A stretch of DNA of 64,000 bases from Limosilactobacillus fastidiosus (GCF_014145505.1 NZ_JACIUZ010000019.1:62001-126000), one strand, 5' to 3'. Shown: positions 44,099 to 54,809, counted from the stretch's first letter. Notes: generated by a model not told the origin, from the letters alone. Numbers and translations are program-made.

Positions 44099-46636
44099 TT
44101 ATTCATTTTTTTCTTCGGTGGTTACTTCCACACCACTTGATTTCTCTGCAGTTGAATTTTCAGGAAATGAAGAATCAGCTTCGTCATCTTCATCGTTTTC
44201 CTTTTCAACCTTAGCAATTGTAGCGACATGGGTTCCCTTATCCATTTTGATCAGGTGAACACCTAGTGCAGAACGGCCAGTTTGTGAAACAGATTCAACA
44301 CCAAAACGAATGATAACACCATGATCCGTAACGAGCATGATATCTTCATCGCCTTTAACAGTCGTCAAACCTACCAATGATCCGTTCTTTTCTGTTATGT
44401 TAACGGTCTTAACACCTAAGCCACCACGCCCCTTAATTGGGTATTCACTGGCCGGTGTTTGCTTACCATAACCTAACTCACTAATAACCAAGACGTTACT
44501 ATCGTCATCAAGCGGGGCAGTCCCAATAACGTAATCTTCATCCCGGAGACGAATTCCTCGAACCCCAGCTGCAGAACGACCCATTGACCGAACAACAGAA
44601 GAATTAAAACTAAGTGCATATCCACGATGAGTACCAATAATCATATTTTGCTGATCCTTAACAATATCAACATGAATTAGTTCATCATTATCGTGAAGGT
44701 TAATCGCCTTCAATCCATTACTCCGGATATTTTTAAATTCAGTAACTGCTGTTCGCTTTACAGTCCCATACTTAGTAGTGAAGAAGAGGAACTTATCGTC
44801 ATCGTTGGTTTTGTGGGAAACGTTAATCACTGCACTAATTTTTTCTTCGTTATCGATTCCCAGTAAGTTAATGATCGGAATTCCCTGTGCGGAACGACCA
44901 TATTCTGGAATTTCGTACCCCTTCATCGAGTAAACTTTTCCAGAATTAGTAAAGAAGAGGAGCAGATCGTGAGTATCACTGGAAATCAATTGTTCAATGA
45001 AATCATCCTTATGGACTCCCATCCCCTTAACACCACGACCACCACGGTGTTGAGACTTAAATTCATCAACTGGCAATCGCTTGATATAGCCGTTATGAGT
45101 CAAGGTAACAATAATTGATTCTTCCTCAATTAAATCTTCATCTTCAATGTTAGTAATATCACCAACTTGAAGTTCAGTTCGCCGCTTATCACCAAACTTC
45201 TTTTGGATTTCCAATAATTCATCATAAATGATTTGATTAATCCGTTCTTGGTGAGCAAGAATATCCTTATAATCTGCGATGGCGGCCATCAACTTCTTAT
45301 ATTCGGCTTCAATCTTTTCGCGTTCCAAACCAGTTAACCGTACTAATCGCATATCAAGGATCGCTTGAGCTTGACGATCAGATAACCCATAATTCCCCAT
45401 TAACTGGTTTTTAGCGACTTCACTCGTTTGTGAATTACGAATGATGTTAATAATTTCGTCAATGTGATCCAAAGCAATCCGCAACCCGGCAACGATATGA
45501 GCTCGGTTTTCGGCTTTCTTCAAATCAAATTCTGTCCGCCGACGAACAACATCTTCTTGGTGTTCCAAGTAGTACTGAAGGATTTCCTTCAAACTAAGAA
45601 TCTTTGGAGCACCCTTTACAATCGCCAACATATTAAAGTTAAATGTGGTCTGCATCAAAGTCATCTTGTAAAGGTTGTTCAAGATGACTTCAGCACTAGC
45701 ATCACGCCGAACGTCAATCACAATCCGCATCCCTTCACGGTCAGTTTCGTCATTAACGTCGGTAATCCCTTCGATTTCCTTATTCCGTGCTAAATCTGCA
45801 ATTCGTTCAATTAACTTAGCCTTGTTAACCATGTACGGAATTTCATGGACAACAATTTGTTGCCGACCATTCTTTCGCTCTTCAATATCAACTTTAGCCC
45901 GGACAATAATAGTACCTCGGCCAGTCCCATAGGCTTTGCGAATACCAGATTTTCCCATAACAACTCCACCGGTTGGGAAATCTGGACCTGGGAGAACCTT
46001 CATCAAGTCTTCTGTCGTTGCATCAGGATTGTCCATTAGTACATGAATTGCACTAATGACTTCTCCTAAGTTATGGGTTGGAATATTAGTAGCCATCCCA
46101 ACAGCAATCCCTGAAGCACCGTTAACCAATAAGTTGGGGAAACGAGCTGGTAAAACAGTTGGTTCCTTTTCAGTTCCATCGTAATTATCTTGGAAATCAA
46201 CAGTATTCTTGTTGATATCTCGTAACATTTCAACGGCAATCTTACTCATCTTAGCTTCGGTATACCGCATGGCAGCAGCACTATCACCATCAATTGAACC
46301 AAAGTTACCGTGACCATCAACCAGCATGTACCGGTAACTAAAGTCCTGTGCCATTCGTACTAAACCTTCGTAAATTGAAGAATCACCGTGAGGGTGGAAC
46401 TTCCCCATAACATCCCCAACAATCCGGGCTGACTTCTTGTATGGCTTGTCCGGGGTGACACCTAATTCGTTCATTCCATATAGGATTCGTCGCTGTACCG
46501 GTTTTAATCCGTCCCGCACATCAGGCAATGCCCGAGAGACGATAACACTCATGGCGTAGTCCAAAAATGAATTTTTCATCTGGCTAGTTAGGTTAACGTC
46601 AGTAATCCGATTGTTTGATAGATCGTTCTCAGCCAC
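44099..46636 (-). CDS. gyrA: DNA gyrase subunit A
   Basis: The 845-residue breakage-reunion subunit of gyrase, which adds negative supercoils. The quinolone-resistance region ([19 protein letters not shown]) and the active-site Tyr in [12 protein letters not shown] (near 122) are present, then a coiled-coil, and a C-terminal beta-pinwheel with the GyrA box [12 protein letters not shown] Glu/Asp/Ser-rich tail of about 40 residues ends the protein. In the quinolone region the sequence is HGDSSIYE, with Ser at the usual resistance position, i.e. the sensitive form. The start is GTG 46636. Confidence 0.98.
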   Translation of the reverse strand: MAENDLSNNRITDVNLTSQMKNSFLDYAMSVIVSRALPDVRDGLKPVQRRILYGMNELGVTPDKPYKKSARIVGDVMGKFHPHGDSSIYEGLVRMAQDFSYRYMLVDGHGNFGSIDGDSAAAMRYTEAKMSKIAVEMLRDINKNTVDFQDNYDGTEKEPTVLPARFPNLLVNGASGIAVGMATNIPTHNLGEVISAIHVLMDNPDATTEDLMKVLPGPDFPTGGVVMGKSGIRKAYGTGRGTIIVRAKVDIEERKNGRQQIVVHEIPYMVNKAKLIERIADLARNKEIEGITDVNDETDREGMRIVIDVRRDASAEVILNNLYKMTLMQTTFNFNMLAIVKGAPKILSLKEILQYYLEHQEDVVRRRTEFDLKKAENRAHIVAGLRIALDHIDEIINIIRNSQTSEVAKNQLMGNYGLSDRQAQAILDMRLVRLTGLEREKIEAEYKKLMAAIADYKDILAHQERINQIIYDELLEIQKKFGDKRRTELQVGDITNIEDEDLIEEESIIVTLTHNGYIKRLPVDEFKSQHRGGRGVKGMGVHKDDFIEQLISSDTHDLLLFFTNSGKVYSMKGYEIPEYGRSAQGIPIINLLGIDNEEKISAVINVSHKTNDDDKFLFFTTKYGTVKRTAVTEFKNIRSNGLKAINLHDNDELIHVDIVKDQQNMIIGTHRGYALSFNSSVVRSMGRSAAGVRGIRLRDEDYVIGTAPLDDDSNVLVISELGYGKQTPASEYPIKGRGGLGVKTVNITEKNGSLVGLTTVKGDEDIMLVTDHGVIIRFGVESVSQTGRSALGVHLIKMDKGTHVATIAKVEKENDEDDEADSSFPENSTAEKSSGVEVTTEEKNE

Positions 46637-46714
46637 TATTGTTGTTCCTCCTTTTATCTTTGAATGTGAGCCAGAGCTACTTTTCGTTTAACTATATACT
46701 TCAAGCCGTTCACT

Positions 46715-48661
46715 CTACAAATCAAGATTTTCTACAAATTTAGCATTTTTCTCGATAAATTCTCGGCGTGGAGTAACCTTATTTCCCATAAGCATTGGGA
46801 AAATCTCTTCTGCCGCCTTAGCATCATCAAGGTTAACCCGTAGCAAATGCCGCTTTTCAGGATCCATTGTTGTTTCCCAAAGTTGTTCGGCATCCATTTC
46901 ACCCAGCCCCTTGTACCGTTGAATAACAGGCTTAGGACTTGGTTGCAGGGAGTTAACGACCCTGTCGAGTTCTTCATCTGATTCAATATATTTTACAAAT
47001 TTCCCTTGCCGAACCTGATATAGAGGTGGCTGGGCAATGTAAACATAACCATGAGTAATCATTGGCTTCATGAAACGATAGAAGAGGGTCAATAATAGTG
47101 TCCGAATGTGAGCCCCATCAACATCCGCATCAGTCATAATGATTAATTTATGGTAATTAGCCTTAGTAATGTCAAAGTCCTCACCAAAGCCAGTTCCTAA
47201 TGCGGTAAATAATGAACGGATTTCATCGTTTGCTAGGATCCGGTCAAGGGTAGCCTTTTCAACGTTTAAAATCTTTCCCCGAATTGGCAGAATTGCTTGT
47301 GTCAGCCGTGAACGTCCCTGCTTTGCAGATCCACCAGCTGAGTCACCTTCGACAATGAATAGTTCAGAAATATTGGGATCTTTACTGGTATTATCAGCCA
47401 ACTTCCCTGGTAAATTACTAATTTCCAGGCCACTCTTCTTCCGCGTAACTTCACGTGCTCGCTTAGCAGCTACCCGCGCCTTAGAAGCCAATTGTCCTTT
47501 TTCGATAATCTGTCGTGCTTCATCAGGATGTTCAAGTAAGAACCTGTTAAAGGTTGCCGCAAATACGTGATCAGTTGCAGTCCGTGCATCAGAATTTCCA
47601 AGTTTAGTCTTCGTCTGCCCTTCAAATTGTGGATCAGGGTGCTTAATTGAAACAACGGCGGTCAAACCTTCACGCACGTCATCCCCAGAAAGGGTCTCAT
47701 TACTCTTCAAAGCCCCTGACTTATGCCCATAGTCATTTATTACCCGGGTTAGAGCCATCTTAAATCCAGTTTCGTGAGTCCCACCTTCATAGGTATGAAT
47801 GTTATTTGTAAAAGTTAATAGATCGCTTCTGTAAGAATCCGTGTATTGAAGAGAAACTTCTACCGTAATCTCGTTTTCTTTTCCTTCAACGTAGATTGGT
47901 GGTTCAAACAGGGTTGTCTTCCCCTCATTCAAAAAGTCAACATAGTGACGAAGTCCACCCTCATAATGAAATTCTTGCTTTTCTGGATTCTCGTCCCGCT
48001 TATCCTCAATCGAGATCTTTAGTCCTTTATTCAGAAATGCCAATTCACGAAGACGGTTAGTCAACGTTTTAATGTTATACGTAGTTGTTTCGCGGAAAAT
48101 TTCCGGATCTGGCTTAAAGTGAACTGTTGTCCCATGAACATCTTCTGGAACATTATCGTCAATCACCTTCATTGAGGTCTTAACATGGCCGTGATCAAAG
48201 TCCATGTAGTAACGTTTACCTTGACGGGCAACTTTAACATCAAGTTCTGTTGAAAGGGCATTTACAACAGATGCACCAACACCGTGTAACCCACCAGAAA
48301 CTTTATATCCACCGCCACCAAACTTACCACCGGCATGGAGAACCGTAAAGACAGTTTCAAGGGCTGGCTTACCAGTTTCTTTTTGTGTATCAACCGGAAT
48401 TCCCCGGCCGTTGTCAGTAACTGAAATACTATTATCCGGTTCAACAACCACATTAATTTCATCACAGAATCCAGCTAAAGCTTCATCAATTCCGTTATCA
48501 ACAATTTCCCAAACTAGATGGTGTAGTCCTTGAGCCGAAGTCGAACCAATATACATTCCCGGCCGCTTACGTACCGCATCAAGCCCTTTAAGGACCTGAA
48601 TTTGACTGGCATCATACTCGCTCGCTAACTCAGCTTTTCTTTCTTTTTGCTCGTCGCTCAC
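46715..48661 (-). CDS. gyrB: DNA gyrase subunit B
   Basis: The 648-residue ATPase subunit. The GHKL domain has [22 protein letters not shown] and [13 protein letters not shown]; the transducer domain follows; the Toprim domain has [14 protein letters not shown] and [16 protein letters not shown]; the tail is [24 protein letters not shown] 48661 overlaps the recF stop by four bases (GTGA). A 78-base gap separates it from gyrA. Confidence 0.98.
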   Translation of the reverse strand: MSDEQKERKAELASEYDASQIQVLKGLDAVRKRPGMYIGSTSAQGLHHLVWEIVDNGIDEALAGFCDEINVVVEPDNSISVTDNGRGIPVDTQKETGKPALETVFTVLHAGGKFGGGGYKVSGGLHGVGASVVNALSTELDVKVARQGKRYYMDFDHGHVKTSMKVIDDNVPEDVHGTTVHFKPDPEIFRETTTYNIKTLTNRLRELAFLNKGLKISIEDKRDENPEKQEFHYEGGLRHYVDFLNEGKTTLFEPPIYVEGKENEITVEVSLQYTDSYRSDLLTFTNNIHTYEGGTHETGFKMALTRVINDYGHKSGALKSNETLSGDDVREGLTAVVSIKHPDPQFEGQTKTKLGNSDARTATDHVFAATFNRFLLEHPDEARQIIEKGQLASKARVAAKRAREVTRKKSGLEISNLPGKLADNTSKDPNISELFIVEGDSAGGSAKQGRSRLTQAILPIRGKILNVEKATLDRILANDEIRSLFTALGTGFGEDFDITKANYHKLIIMTDADVDGAHIRTLLLTLFYRFMKPMITHGYVYIAQPPLYQVRQGKFVKYIESDEELDRVVNSLQPSPKPVIQRYKGLGEMDAEQLWETTMDPEKRHLLRVNLDDAKAAEEIFPMLMGNKVTPRREFIEKNAKFVENLDL

Positions 48662-49782
48662 TGTGTTTCCCCCTTGCTCAAAGTACCATGTTCAATTTCA
48701 AAGATTTTCGGTTGATGAATTAACTGTCGAGCAACATCATTAAGACTTGTTGTCGTCAGAAAAGTTTGAACCTTATCCTGAAAGGCAGTTAATAAGTGTG
48801 TCTGACGAATTGTATCTAATTCAGATAAGACATCATCCAGGAGCAGTAACGGATATTCCCCAGTCTGTTCTTTCATCAGATCAATTTCTGCTAATTTAAC
48901 AGACAATGCCGTTGTTCGCTGCTGCCCCTGCGAGCCAAATGACTGAACATTCTTCCCGTTGACCATAAAATGGATATCATCACGTTGTGGTCCATACATT
49001 GTCGTCCCCTTATCAATCTCCCACTCTATATGGGACTGATAAAGGCCAAGCAATTCCCGGTAAGCCTGTTCAACAGTCGTTTTTTCGTTTAATTTTAATT
49101 GAGTAGCGTAATATAACTTTAATTCTTCAGCATTTAGTGAAATCTTTTTATGAAGCTGTGAGGCCCATTTTTCCAAATGCTTCAGAAATTGGTAACGGGC
49201 AATAACTACTTCAGCACCATAAGCAGCCAGTTGATCTGAAAGCACCCCCAGCAATACCTTGTCATGCTGTTGACCATATTTCAATTGCTTTAAATACTTA
49301 TTTCTCTGACGTAATAAGTTTCGATATTGACCAGCATTATAGAGATACTTACTACTCATCTGGCTAAATTCCATATCCATAAAATGGCGCCGCAGTGCTG
49401 GTGCCCCCTTAACGAGGGATAAGTCCTCCGGCGCAAATAGAATGGCATTTAGTTGGCCAACATATGTTGATAAGCGGGCCTGTTCAAGATGATTGACCTT
49501 TGCCCGCTTTCCCTTAGAAGTAAATTCCAGTTCTAACGGTACTCGACCACTTGTTTTTTGAACAATCCCACTAATTGCTGCAGATTTATGCTTCCAGTTA
49601 ATTAGTTCCCGGTTGTTATTAGTCCGGTGACTTCTCGTTAGTGACAAGGCATAAATTGCTTCTAACATGTTCGTTTTTCCTTGGGCATTATGACCGATTA
49701 GGACGTTAACTCCCGGTGCAAAATGAACTGTTAAATCCTCATAATTACGAAAATTACGTAAGTGCAATTCTGAAAGAATCAT
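48658..49782 (-). CDS. recF: DNA replication and repair protein RecF
   Basis: A 374-residue SMC-like ATPase that helps load RecA on gapped DNA with RecO and RecR. Walker [18 protein letters not shown] is at 31-47, the signature [18 protein letters not shown] near 285, and Walker [13 protein letters not shown] near 315. It lies 8 bases after yaaA and overlaps gyrB, in the classic dnaA-dnaN-yaaA-recF-gyrB-gyrA order. Confidence 0.97.
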   Translation of the reverse strand: MILSELHLRNFRNYEDLTVHFAPGVNVLIGHNAQGKTNMLEAIYALSLTRSHRTNNNRELINWKHKSAAISGIVQKTSGRVPLELEFTSKGKRAKVNHLEQARLSTYVGQLNAILFAPEDLSLVKGAPALRRHFMDMEFSQMSSKYLYNAGQYRNLLRQRNKYLKQLKYGQQHDKVLLGVLSDQLAAYGAEVVIARYQFLKHLEKWASQLHKKISLNAEELKLYYATQLKLNEKTTVEQAYRELLGLYQSHIEWEIDKGTTMYGPQRDDIHFMVNGKNVQSFGSQGQQRTTALSVKLAEIDLMKEQTGEYPLLLLDDVLSELDTIRQTHLLTAFQDKVQTFLTTTSLNDVARQLIHQPKIFEIEHGTLSKGETQ

Positions 49783-49790
49783 GTAATTTC

Positions 49791-50012
49791 CTACTTACTC
49801 TTAATCATAATTGGCTCATGTTCAGGAATGATAACAACATCTTCTGGATACAATTTCCGACCACGTCGATCCTCAAGTTCATCATTAATCCGGACATCAT
49901 GTTCCTTTAAAAACCACTTGGCCGCACCACCAGTCGGGATAATTCCTTCTTCCTTAAGTAATTGTCCCAAGGTAATAAAAGGCCGATCAATTTTTATAGT
50001 CTTGGTTTCCAC
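49791..50012 (-). CDS. yaaA: S4-domain RNA-binding protein YaaA (RlbA)
   Basis: A 73-residue protein formed by one S4-like RNA-binding domain (ITLGQLLKEEGIIPTGGAAKWFLKEHDVRINDELEDRRGRKLYPEDVV). Its gene sits between dnaN and recF in most Firmicutes. The role is thought to be in ribosome assembly or RNA binding. The start is GTG 50012, following AGGTGATT. Confidence 0.93.
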   Translation of the reverse strand: METKTIKIDRPFITLGQLLKEEGIIPTGGAAKWFLKEHDVRINDELEDRRGRKLYPEDVVIIPEHEPIMIKSK

Positions 50013-50040
50013 ACTTAATCACCTACTTTTCACAAATACT

Positions 50041-50049
50041 ATTATACCA
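50041..50049 (-). promoter_or_regulatory. Promoter of yaaA-recF-gyrBA (extended -10)
   Basis: On the minus strand TGTGG-TATAAT ends at 50041. This extended -10 has no good -35 at the normal distance. It would give yaaA-recF-gyrB-gyrA a start separate from dnaA-dnaN, since a terminator lies between (50172-50209). Confidence 0.55.
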
Positions 50050-50171
50050 CATTTCAAGAGATAAAACGCATTGATAGCCTTTTTTGGGCTTTTTAGAGGT
50101 GATTAGCCTTTTTTGTCAAAATCAAGTAAAAAACGCTTAACTTGCTTAAAAAGCGATTTCAGCAAATTTTT

Positions 50172-50209
50172 AAAAATAAAAAAGACTATGACAAACAGCT
50201 ATCATAGTC
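50172..50209 (-). terminator. Terminator of dnaA-dnaN
   Basis: GACTATGA/TCATAGTC stem (50184-50191 with 50202-50209) followed on the minus strand by a long T-rich run. The 210-base gap down to yaaA also holds a short AGCC-T6-GGCT hairpin (near 50077-50090) and an AAGCG/CGCTT pair of uncertain use. Confidence 0.85.
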
Positions 50210-50222
50210 ATCTTATATTTCA

Positions 50223-51362
50223 TTAAAAAGTACGAACTGGTGTAATCAAGTGGACAAAGTTTTCTGTATCTTCCGTTGGTACCAACGTAAATGGGCGAAG
50301 CGGCGATGTAAACGAAACTCTAACAGTTGATTGACCAAATGATCGTAATGCATCCTTCATGTAGTTTGGATTAAAGGAAATTTCCAAATCGTTTCCTTCA
50401 ACCGAAGAAGTAGTCACATCTTCTTCTACCATCCCAATATCTGGTGAATCTCCACTAATTCGAACCAGGTTTTCGCCAGGTTTGATTGTTAGTTTAACAA
50501 CGTCATTACGGCTTTCATGTGAAAGTAATGAGGCACGATCAATTGATGATAAGAATGCCCCCGCATCCAACTCAATTGTTGTATCAGCACTATCAGGAAT
50601 TAATTGACTCGTTTCTGGATAATTTCCTTCTAACAATCTGGAATAAAAATGGGTGTTCCCGAAAACAAATAGTACTTGATTATCAGTGACCTGCATCTTT
50701 ACGTCATCTTTAACATCACTAATCATTCCTGAAAGTTCATCTAGGCTTTTTCCTGGAATAATCACATCATAATTAACATCACCAATTCCTTCTAAGTTCA
50801 CTTTCCGTTGTGCCAGCCTGTGACTATCAGTGGCAACTGCGGTTAGTAATCCATTATGTAACGTTACGTGGATTCCAGCGAGAATTGGTCGACTTTCCTG
50901 TTTTGAAACAGCGATAACTGTTTGTCGGATAACTTCTTTAAGAATGTCATTAGCAAGGATAACTGGATTATCTGCTTCAACTTCTGGTAAGTGAGGAAAG
51001 TTTTCTGCATTTTGTCCATTAATTTGGAATTTGGCATTTCCAGAAGTAATATCAGCTTGGAATCCACTAGTAACTTCAATAGTTACATTCTTATCTGGTA
51101 ATTTTTTAACAATTTCACTAAAGAACCGAGCTGGTAATACGATTGATCCAGGTTCGCTAATTGTTAATTCATAGTTTTCATCATTAGCTGACATTATGCT
51201 TTCAATAGTAATATCAGAATTACTACCAGTTAGCGTGATACTGTCATTGGCAACTACCATTTTTAATCCAGTTAAAATTGGAATAGTAGTTTTAGATGAA
51301 ATAGCACGAAGAACATTATTTAATTGACTGATAAATGCTGAACGGTTGATGGTAAATTTCAT
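50223..51362 (-). CDS. dnaN: DNA polymerase III beta subunit (sliding clamp)
   Basis: A 379-residue protein of three repeated clamp domains (about 1-125, 127-250, 252-379), beginning MKFTINRSAFISQLNNVLRAISSKT and ending LITPVRTF, the standard C-terminal clamp motif. It forms the ring that tethers polymerases and repair proteins. It follows dnaA after a 167-base gap that carries DnaA boxes. Confidence 0.98.
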   Translation of the reverse strand: MKFTINRSAFISQLNNVLRAISSKTTIPILTGLKMVVANDSITLTGSNSDITIESIMSANDENYELTISEPGSIVLPARFFSEIVKKLPDKNVTIEVTSGFQADITSGNAKFQINGQNAENFPHLPEVEADNPVILANDILKEVIRQTVIAVSKQESRPILAGIHVTLHNGLLTAVATDSHRLAQRKVNLEGIGDVNYDVIIPGKSLDELSGMISDVKDDVKMQVTDNQVLFVFGNTHFYSRLLEGNYPETSQLIPDSADTTIELDAGAFLSSIDRASLLSHESRNDVVKLTIKPGENLVRISGDSPDIGMVEEDVTTSSVEGNDLEISFNPNYMKDALRSFGQSTVRVSFTSPLRPFTLVPTEDTENFVHLITPVRTF

Positions 51363-51436
51363 TCTGAAAGCCCCTTTTAGTATATATACTTATATTAATA
51401 ATTTAAAATAGTCGAAGTAGTAGGTACTGTTAATAC

Positions 51437-51528
51437 TGTGGATAACTTAGATCAATAAAGATAAGTCAACTTATTCACTTGTGGATAAGTTGTGGATAAG
51501 TTTGCGAATAACTTTTTACTTTTCCACA
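51437..51528. other. oriC: oriC, second DnaA-box cluster (dnaA-dnaN gap)
   Basis: Three perfect boxes in the minus orientation (TGTGGATAA) lie at 51437-51445, 51480-51488 and 51491-51499, a TTTTCCACA at 51520-51528 overlaps the dnaA stop, and a TTATTCACT lies near 51471. With the cluster at 52910-53221 this makes the bipartite origin usual in Firmicutes, with dnaA in the middle. The change of gene direction around dnaA agrees. Confidence 0.85.
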
Positions 51529-51529
51529 A

Positions 51530-52849
51530 CTATGCTTTTAATTTGGTCTTTAATGTATTTAGTTGATTTTGTAAATTACTATCCGTTTGTAGCTCTTCTT
51601 CGATTTTATCAATTGCATGAAGAACTGTAGTGTGGTCTTTCCCGCCAAATTCCTTACCGATTTTTGGCAAAGAAAAATCCGTTAATTCGCGGGAAAGGTA
51701 CATTGCAATTTGACGCGGAACAACGATTTGTTTAACCCGTTTTTTTCCAATAATGTCACTTTGAGTAATATTGTAGAAATCAGCAACGTTTTTCTGAATT
51801 TCTGCAATAGTAATTGTGGCTTTAGTATTACTTTGTAGACCACGAAGCGCTTGAGATGCAAGGTGTGGAGTAATTGGTTCTTTACTTAGGTTAGAGAACG
51901 CTTGAACTTTCGTTAATGCTCCTTCAAGTTCCCGAATATTAGTATCAATTTGACCAGCAATGTAGTTTAAAGTATCGTTCCCAATATTAATATGATCTTC
52001 TTCAACTTTACTTCGTAAAATAGCAATTCGGGTTTCTAGATCAGGTGGCGTAATTTCAACCGTTAACCCCCATCTGAATCGTGAAACAAGACGATCTTGA
52101 AGTTCAGGAATTTCGTTTGGAATTCGGTCTGAAGTCATAACGATTTGTTTTTTATTATCGTGAAGAGCGTTAAAAGTATTAAAGAATTCTAGTTGGGTAC
52201 CTTCCTTATTAGCAAGAAATTGAATATCGTCAATTAACAATAGGTCAAGGTTGCGGTATTCTTCCCGAAACTTTTCTGTAGAATTACTCTGAATAGAATG
52301 GATAAAGTCATTTGTAAATTCTTCACTAGTTACATATTTGACCTTTGCAGCAGGAGTAAGTTGTAGCATGTGGTTACCAATTGCTTCCATTAGGTGGGTT
52401 TTTCCTAAACCAACACCACCATAAATGAAAAGTGGGTTATAAAGTCCACCTGGACTTTCAGCAACGGCAAATGCTGCAGCATGAGCCATCTTATTTCCTT
52501 CACCAACGACGAATGTTTTGAAATTATAATGTGGATTAAGTGGTGTATCCATTTCGAAGTTAGATGTGTCAGCTGGTTGATCATTTTGATAAGGATCGAA
52601 TTCTCCCTCAAGGACAAAATGCGGCTCAATGTTTTGATTAGTAGCTGCTTGGGCGTATTTTTTCAGTTCATCCTTTAAATTTTTTTCCCAGAAATCGCGA
52701 TGTACTTTTGTTGGTACTTCTACTTCTAACTGGTTTTGAGAAAGAGAGAGTGGTTTTGCCGGAGCAATTAGTGTGTCAAAGGTGACTTGACTTTTACTTT
52801 GACGAAATGAATTTTGGATCGCTTCCCATAGAGAATCGAGCTCAGTCAA
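51530..52849 (-). CDS. dnaA: Chromosomal replication initiator DnaA
   Basis: The 439-residue initiator. Domain I (about 1-85, LWEAIQNSFRQSKSQVTFDTLI) is followed by a short linker, AAA+ domain III with GGVGLGKTHLMEAIG (Walker A), LLIDDIQFLANKEGTQ (Walker B) and the arginine-finger helix, and domain IV with the DnaA-box signature GKEFGGKDHTTVLHAI near 395. The start is TTG 52849, with GGAGGGG 8 bases upstream, as known for several dnaA genes. It is flanked on both sides by DnaA boxes, which implies autoregulation. Confidence 0.98.
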   Translation of the reverse strand: MTELDSLWEAIQNSFRQSKSQVTFDTLIAPAKPLSLSQNQLEVEVPTKVHRDFWEKNLKDELKKYAQAATNQNIEPHFVLEGEFDPYQNDQPADTSNFEMDTPLNPHYNFKTFVVGEGNKMAHAAAFAVAESPGGLYNPLFIYGGVGLGKTHLMEAIGNHMLQLTPAAKVKYVTSEEFTNDFIHSIQSNSTEKFREEYRNLDLLLIDDIQFLANKEGTQLEFFNTFNALHDNKKQIVMTSDRIPNEIPELQDRLVSRFRWGLTVEITPPDLETRIAILRSKVEEDHINIGNDTLNYIAGQIDTNIRELEGALTKVQAFSNLSKEPITPHLASQALRGLQSNTKATITIAEIQKNVADFYNITQSDIIGKKRVKQIVVPRQIAMYLSRELTDFSLPKIGKEFGGKDHTTVLHAIDKIEEELQTDSNLQNQLNTLKTKLKA

Positions 52850-52909
52850 AATAGTTCCCCTCCTAAATTTATTAAATTACAAACGACATTTTATCATTAT
52901 GAAAAAAAG

Positions 52910-53221
52910 TTTTCCACAGGTAAATAATCATAAGTGGATAATTCAAGAAAAAATACACAACACTGTGTGTAAATAAAAAACAGAATGGAGGAAAATGGGG
53001 ATAAATAAAAAAAAAAAGAGATTTCCACTATGATTGTGGATAACTAAACATTGACATAGTAGCTTTTATATGAGTTATGAACAGTTTTTAACAGGGCTGT
53101 GGATAACTTTACTAACAAGTTGTGAATTGTTGAAAAACCTGGTGAAATCACGGTTGATAACTTATCCACAGATACGGAGAATACACAACACTGTGGATTG
53201 TTTTTATCACTCTGTGGATAA
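52910..53221. other. oriC: oriC, first DnaA-box cluster and AT-rich region (dnaA-rpmH gap)
   Basis: In this 504-base gap perfect boxes occur at 53035-53043, 53098-53106, 53213-53221 (TGTGGATAA) and 53162-53170 (TTATCCACA). Relaxed matches lie at 52910-52918 (TTTTCCACA), 52933-52941 (AGTGGATAA) and 53192-53200. A/T-only runs at 53006-53020 and from 53219 to 53240 could serve as the unwinding element. Minus-strand genes lie to the left and plus-strand genes to the right. Confidence 0.9.
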
Positions 53222-53247
53222 ATAATAAATTCTAAAAAAATTTCACG

Positions 53248-53276
53248 TTTAATAATTTGAAAAAGTATGGTATACT
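53248..53276 (+). promoter_or_regulatory. rpmH promoter
   Basis: TTTAAT (53248-53253), 17 bases, TATACT (53271-53276) with the extended element TGG directly before it. It lies about 80 bases before rpmH and just beyond the last DnaA box. Confidence 0.6.
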
Positions 53277-53354
53277 TCCAGAGTATGTTTGAAGAGATCG
53301 TCTTTTTAGACTATAAAAACCAAACCATTCAGAATGAATAGGAGGTGCAATCGT

Positions 53355-53489
53355 ATGAAGCGCACGTTTCAACCAAAGAAGCGTCACCGTGCACGTGTCC
53401 ATGGCTTCCGTAAGCGTATGAGCACCAGTAACGGCCGTAAGGTATTAGCACGTCGGCGTCAAAAGGGCAGAAAAGTATTATCTGCATAA
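53355..53489 (+). CDS. rpmH: 50S ribosomal protein L34
   Basis: A 44-residue, very basic protein reading [18 protein letters not shown] with the invariant [21 protein letters not shown] core. L34 is the first gene right of oriC in nearly all Firmicutes. The ATG at 53355 has a GGAGGTG site 7 bases upstream. Its shortness makes it easy to miss. Confidence 0.98.
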   Translation: MKRTFQPKKRHRARVHGFRKRMSTSNGRKVLARRRQKGRKVLSA

Positions 53490-53494
53490 TTACG

Positions 53495-53518
53495 GCCACT
53501 TTTAGAGTGGCTTTTTTT
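53495..53518 (+). terminator. Terminator after rpmH
   Basis: GCCACT/AGTGGC stem with a 5-base loop followed by seven T residues. Read-through would feed rnpA and yidC. Confidence 0.85.
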
Positions 53519-53524
53519 ATTGTT

Positions 53525-53589
53525 AGGGCAGGGCAGTCAGCTTGACGAGCTATCGTTTCGTTGAAGTTGCGATGTCCGGCCCTTTTTTA
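53525..53589 (+). other. Second, longer hairpin between rpmH and rnpA
   Basis: An outer AGGGC-A-GGGCA stem pairs with TGTCC-GGCCCT, an inner CAGCTT with AAGTTG, and an innermost ACGA with TCGT, giving a branched hairpin of about 63 bases that ends in TTTTTT. It looks like a terminator or attenuator specific for rnpA. Two stacked terminator-like structures in 100 bases are unusual for this operon. Confidence 0.55.
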
Positions 53590-53618
53590 TATTATTAAGG
53601 CTGGAGATTTACATTATC

Positions 53619-53975
53619 ATGAGAAAATCATACCGAGTAAAAAAGGAAAATGAGTTTCAAAGAGTCTTTGAAACTCATAATTCCGTCGCCAACCATAAAT
53701 TTGTCATTTACCAGATGGCAAAACCGGGTCAAAAGCATTTTCGAGTTGGTATTTCCGTGGGAAAGAAGGTTGGAAATGCTGTTCACCGAAACTGGGTTAA
53801 ACGCCGTATTCGGCAAACTCTCCTTGAAGTAAAGCCTTACCTACGGCAAGACGTGGATTTCTTAGTAATTGCTCGTCCAGCTGCGGATGGCCTGGAAATG
53901 GCGGAAACAAAAAAGAATCTTGTGCATGTTCTTAAACGGGCACACTTACTAGAAGAAAAAAGTGAGGATCGTTAA
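53619..53975 (+). CDS. rnpA: Ribonuclease P protein component
   Basis: A 118-residue basic protein that binds RNase P RNA and helps remove tRNA 5' leaders. [18 protein letters not shown] and the signature [22 protein letters not shown] (RNR motif) are intact. It starts 30 bases after the long hairpin and lies 3 bases before yidC. Confidence 0.97.
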   Translation: MRKSYRVKKENEFQRVFETHNSVANHKFVIYQMAKPGQKHFRVGISVGKKVGNAVHRNWVKRRIRQTLLEVKPYLRQDVDFLVIARPAADGLEMAETKKNLVHVLKRAHLLEEKSEDR

Positions 53976-53978
53976 TCA

Positions 53979-54809
53979 ATGAAAAAGACAAAGAGGGTCC
54001 TAAGTCTTGCTGCGATAGGGAGTCTAACGTTCTTCCTTGCAGCCTGTTCAAATAAGCCAGTTACGAGTCATAGTACTGGTCTATGGGATCACTACATAGT
54101 TTATAATTTCTCGCGGTTCATCATTTGGCTATCAAACAATTGCGGTGGCTATGGTATGGGGATTATTATCTTCACGATTATTATCCGTGTCCTCTTGTTG
54201 CCATTGATGTTCTACCAGACAAAGTCAATGTTAAAGACTCAGGAGTTAGCTCCTAAGTTAAAGGCAATTCAAAAGAAATACTCATCAAGGGATCGCCAGT
54301 CCATGTTGAAGATGCAGGAAGAAACCAGCAAACTTTACAAGGAAGCAGGAGTTAATCCTTGGACTTCGATGTTGCCATTGATTATTCAGTTACCAATTAT
54401 GTGGGCGCTTTACCAAGCTATTTGGCGGACTCCACAATTACGGCACGGGACATTCTTATGGCTTCAATTAGGCCATTCTGATCCTTACTACATTTTGCCG
54501 GTTCTGGCAGCCCTTTTTACTTTCTTGAGTTCATGGCTCTCAATGGCTTCAATGCCTGAACGAAATGCGATGACTTCTGCAATGACGTGGTTTATGCCGA
54601 TCATGGTATTCTTTATGGCGTTAGGTTTTTCCTCAGCAATTACCTTGTATTGGGTTGTTTCTAATGCATTCCAGGTAGTTCAGACGCTCTTATTACAAAA
54701 TCCATTTAAGATTCGTCGTGAACGGGAAGCAAAGGAAAAACAAGCAAAAGCAAGAAAGCGGAAACTTGAAAAAGCTAAACGGCGAGCATATAGTAGCCGG
54801 AGAAAATAA
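53979..54809 (+). CDS. yidC: Membrane protein insertase YidC/OxaA (lipoprotein form)
   Basis: A 276-residue insertase. The signal peptide has the lipobox LAAC with Cys23, then five membrane segments (about 58-80, 128-150, 170-190, 205-222 and a last one near 225-245) and a Lys/Arg-rich tail of 30 residues for ribosome contact. An Arg sits in the first segment (IIRVLLLPLM), as needed for the hydrophilic groove. It is the last gene of rpmH-rnpA-yidC. Confidence 0.96.
   Translation: MKKTKRVLSLAAIGSLTFFLAACSNKPVTSHSTGLWDHYIVYNFSRFIIWLSNNCGGYGMGIIIFTIIIRVLLLPLMFYQTKSMLKTQELAPKLKAIQKKYSSRDRQSMLKMQEETSKLYKEAGVNPWTSMLPLIIQLPIMWALYQAIWRTPQLRHGTFLWLQLGHSDPYYILPVLAALFTFLSSWLSMASMPERNAMTSAMTWFMPIMVFFMALGFSSAITLYWVVSNAFQVVQTLLLQNPFKIRREREAKEKQAKARKRKLEKAKRRAYSSRRK

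Noticed and set aside
50077-50115. Direct repeat of TAGCCTTTTTTG before yaaA as a regulatory pair
   Set aside because: Short, low-complexity and A/T-driven; no partner or conservation can be judged from the window.
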